Assembly: GCA_023091735.1 (NCBI GenBank)
Contig: JALKBU010000177.1
Span: forward strand, 1 to 64,000
Reading direction: 5' to 3'
Source of the DNA: Trichomonas tenax
Lineage: Eukaryota > Parabasalia > Trichomonadida > Trichomonadidae
DNA length: 64,000 nt
Positions 63,840 through 64,000 of this stretch are shown here, piece by piece (the stretch's first letter is position 1; each line of letters begins with the position of its first letter). A program made the position numbers and the translations under genes. The notes beneath the pieces were generated by a model, which did no database searches, had not been told where the DNA came from, and was given only the letters and a program-made list of their open reading frames with translations.

Positions 63840-64000
63840 GTTTTATTACTGCTGGTCATATATATTAAATAATTGTTTTTAACTGCACCTGATGTATATG
63901 CTCCATGGCCTCCAAACTAAGGATGCTCAGCATTATATCTACTACTTGCACCCCAAAATTCGAACTTATACGCACCTGGCTTAAATGTGAATGAAAAGAC
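63840..64000 (-). pseudogene. Middle/N-terminal piece of a glycine-rich protein, cut by the window edge
   Basis: Minus-strand text VFSFTFKPGAYKFEFWGASS, then EHP*FGGHGAYTSGAVKN, has the signature of the glycine-rich ALK-like family (pG.Y.fE.WGA ... GG.GAYTSG). TAG at 63917-63919 stands where CAG would be read. The likeness ends near 63850. It is probably the upstream part of the gene whose C-terminus is at 62593-62960. Confidence 0.5.

Noticed and set aside
21239..64000. In-frame TAA/TAG as reassigned glutamine codons, as in some diplomonads and oxymonads
   Set aside because: Intact genes here end in TAG (2942 gene, PGDH) and TAA (SOD, ankyrin 15475, HMG) and contain no internal TAR codons; the affected loci also include TGA stops and frameshifts. 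The standard code fits.
1..64000. CRISPR arrays, operons or bacterial-type ribosome binding sites
   Set aside because: No regularly spaced identical repeats with unique spacers, genes are single units on both strands with eukaryotic initiators, and gene content is eukaryotic.

Overview
The window looks like nuclear DNA of a trichomonad (Parabasalia; Trichomonas or Tritrichomonas-like). This rests on AT-rich intergenic DNA, intronless genes, several BspA-like leucine-rich-repeat genes and pseudogenes, ankyrin/DUF3447-type proteins in various states of decay, and a TCA-pyrimidine-type initiator 10-20 bases before the ATG of several genes (for example the SOD, PGDH, HMG-box and 43.4-45.6 kb BspA genes). 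Species cannot be fixed from sequence alone. I found no canonical trichomonad intron, no rRNA gene and no convincing tRNA. Genes end in TAA, TAG and TGA, so the code is standard.

Layout. 0-6 kb: a fragment resembling a D5-type helicase, a decayed BspA gene, an intact orphan helical protein (2.9-4.0 kb) and a frameshifted BspA pseudogene. 6-12 kb: a nucleotide-sugar/triose-phosphate-type transporter, two small orphans (one coiled coil) and a full-length surface BspA with a C-terminal membrane anchor. 12.6-19 kb: a perfect 48-bp palindrome, a C2-like Pro/Gln-rich protein and a large ankyrin protein. 19-28 kb: a family of short BspA-like proteins without signal peptides (one truncated, two pseudogenes, one full length but lacking an ATG), with a broken ankyrin gene between them. 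28-33 kb: ERGIC3/Erv46-type cargo receptor, a discoidin-like pseudogene, a tiny acidic protein, a Tctex-1 dynein light chain and iron superoxide dismutase. 33-42 kb: two copies of a MITE with target duplications, a candidate structured RNA, an R2R3 Myb factor, an EF-hand protein and a fold-back element. 43-52.7 kb: a strongly codon-biased surface BspA, a DUF3447 pseudogene, phosphoglycerate dehydrogenase and ORC1. 53-64 kb: an eroded coding region, an HMG-box protein, an EF-hand/WD40 protein of ciliary type, a short membrane protein with an in-frame TAG, a second fold-back copy, a mosaic BspA pseudogene, and a glycine-rich gene interrupted by an antiparallel ankyrin fragment.

The housekeeping genes (replication, secretion, serine synthesis, oxygen defence, flagellar and dynein parts, transcription) are single genes on either strand with no operon logic. 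The most unusual signals are: pseudogenes whose frames are kept and are broken mainly by stops compatible with C-to-T change at CAA, CAG or CGA; a repeated AAAAGTGAC element in front of several genes; two kinds of non-autonomous DNA element; a GC-rich folded segment at 36.4 kb; and signs of gene conversion among BspA paralogues.
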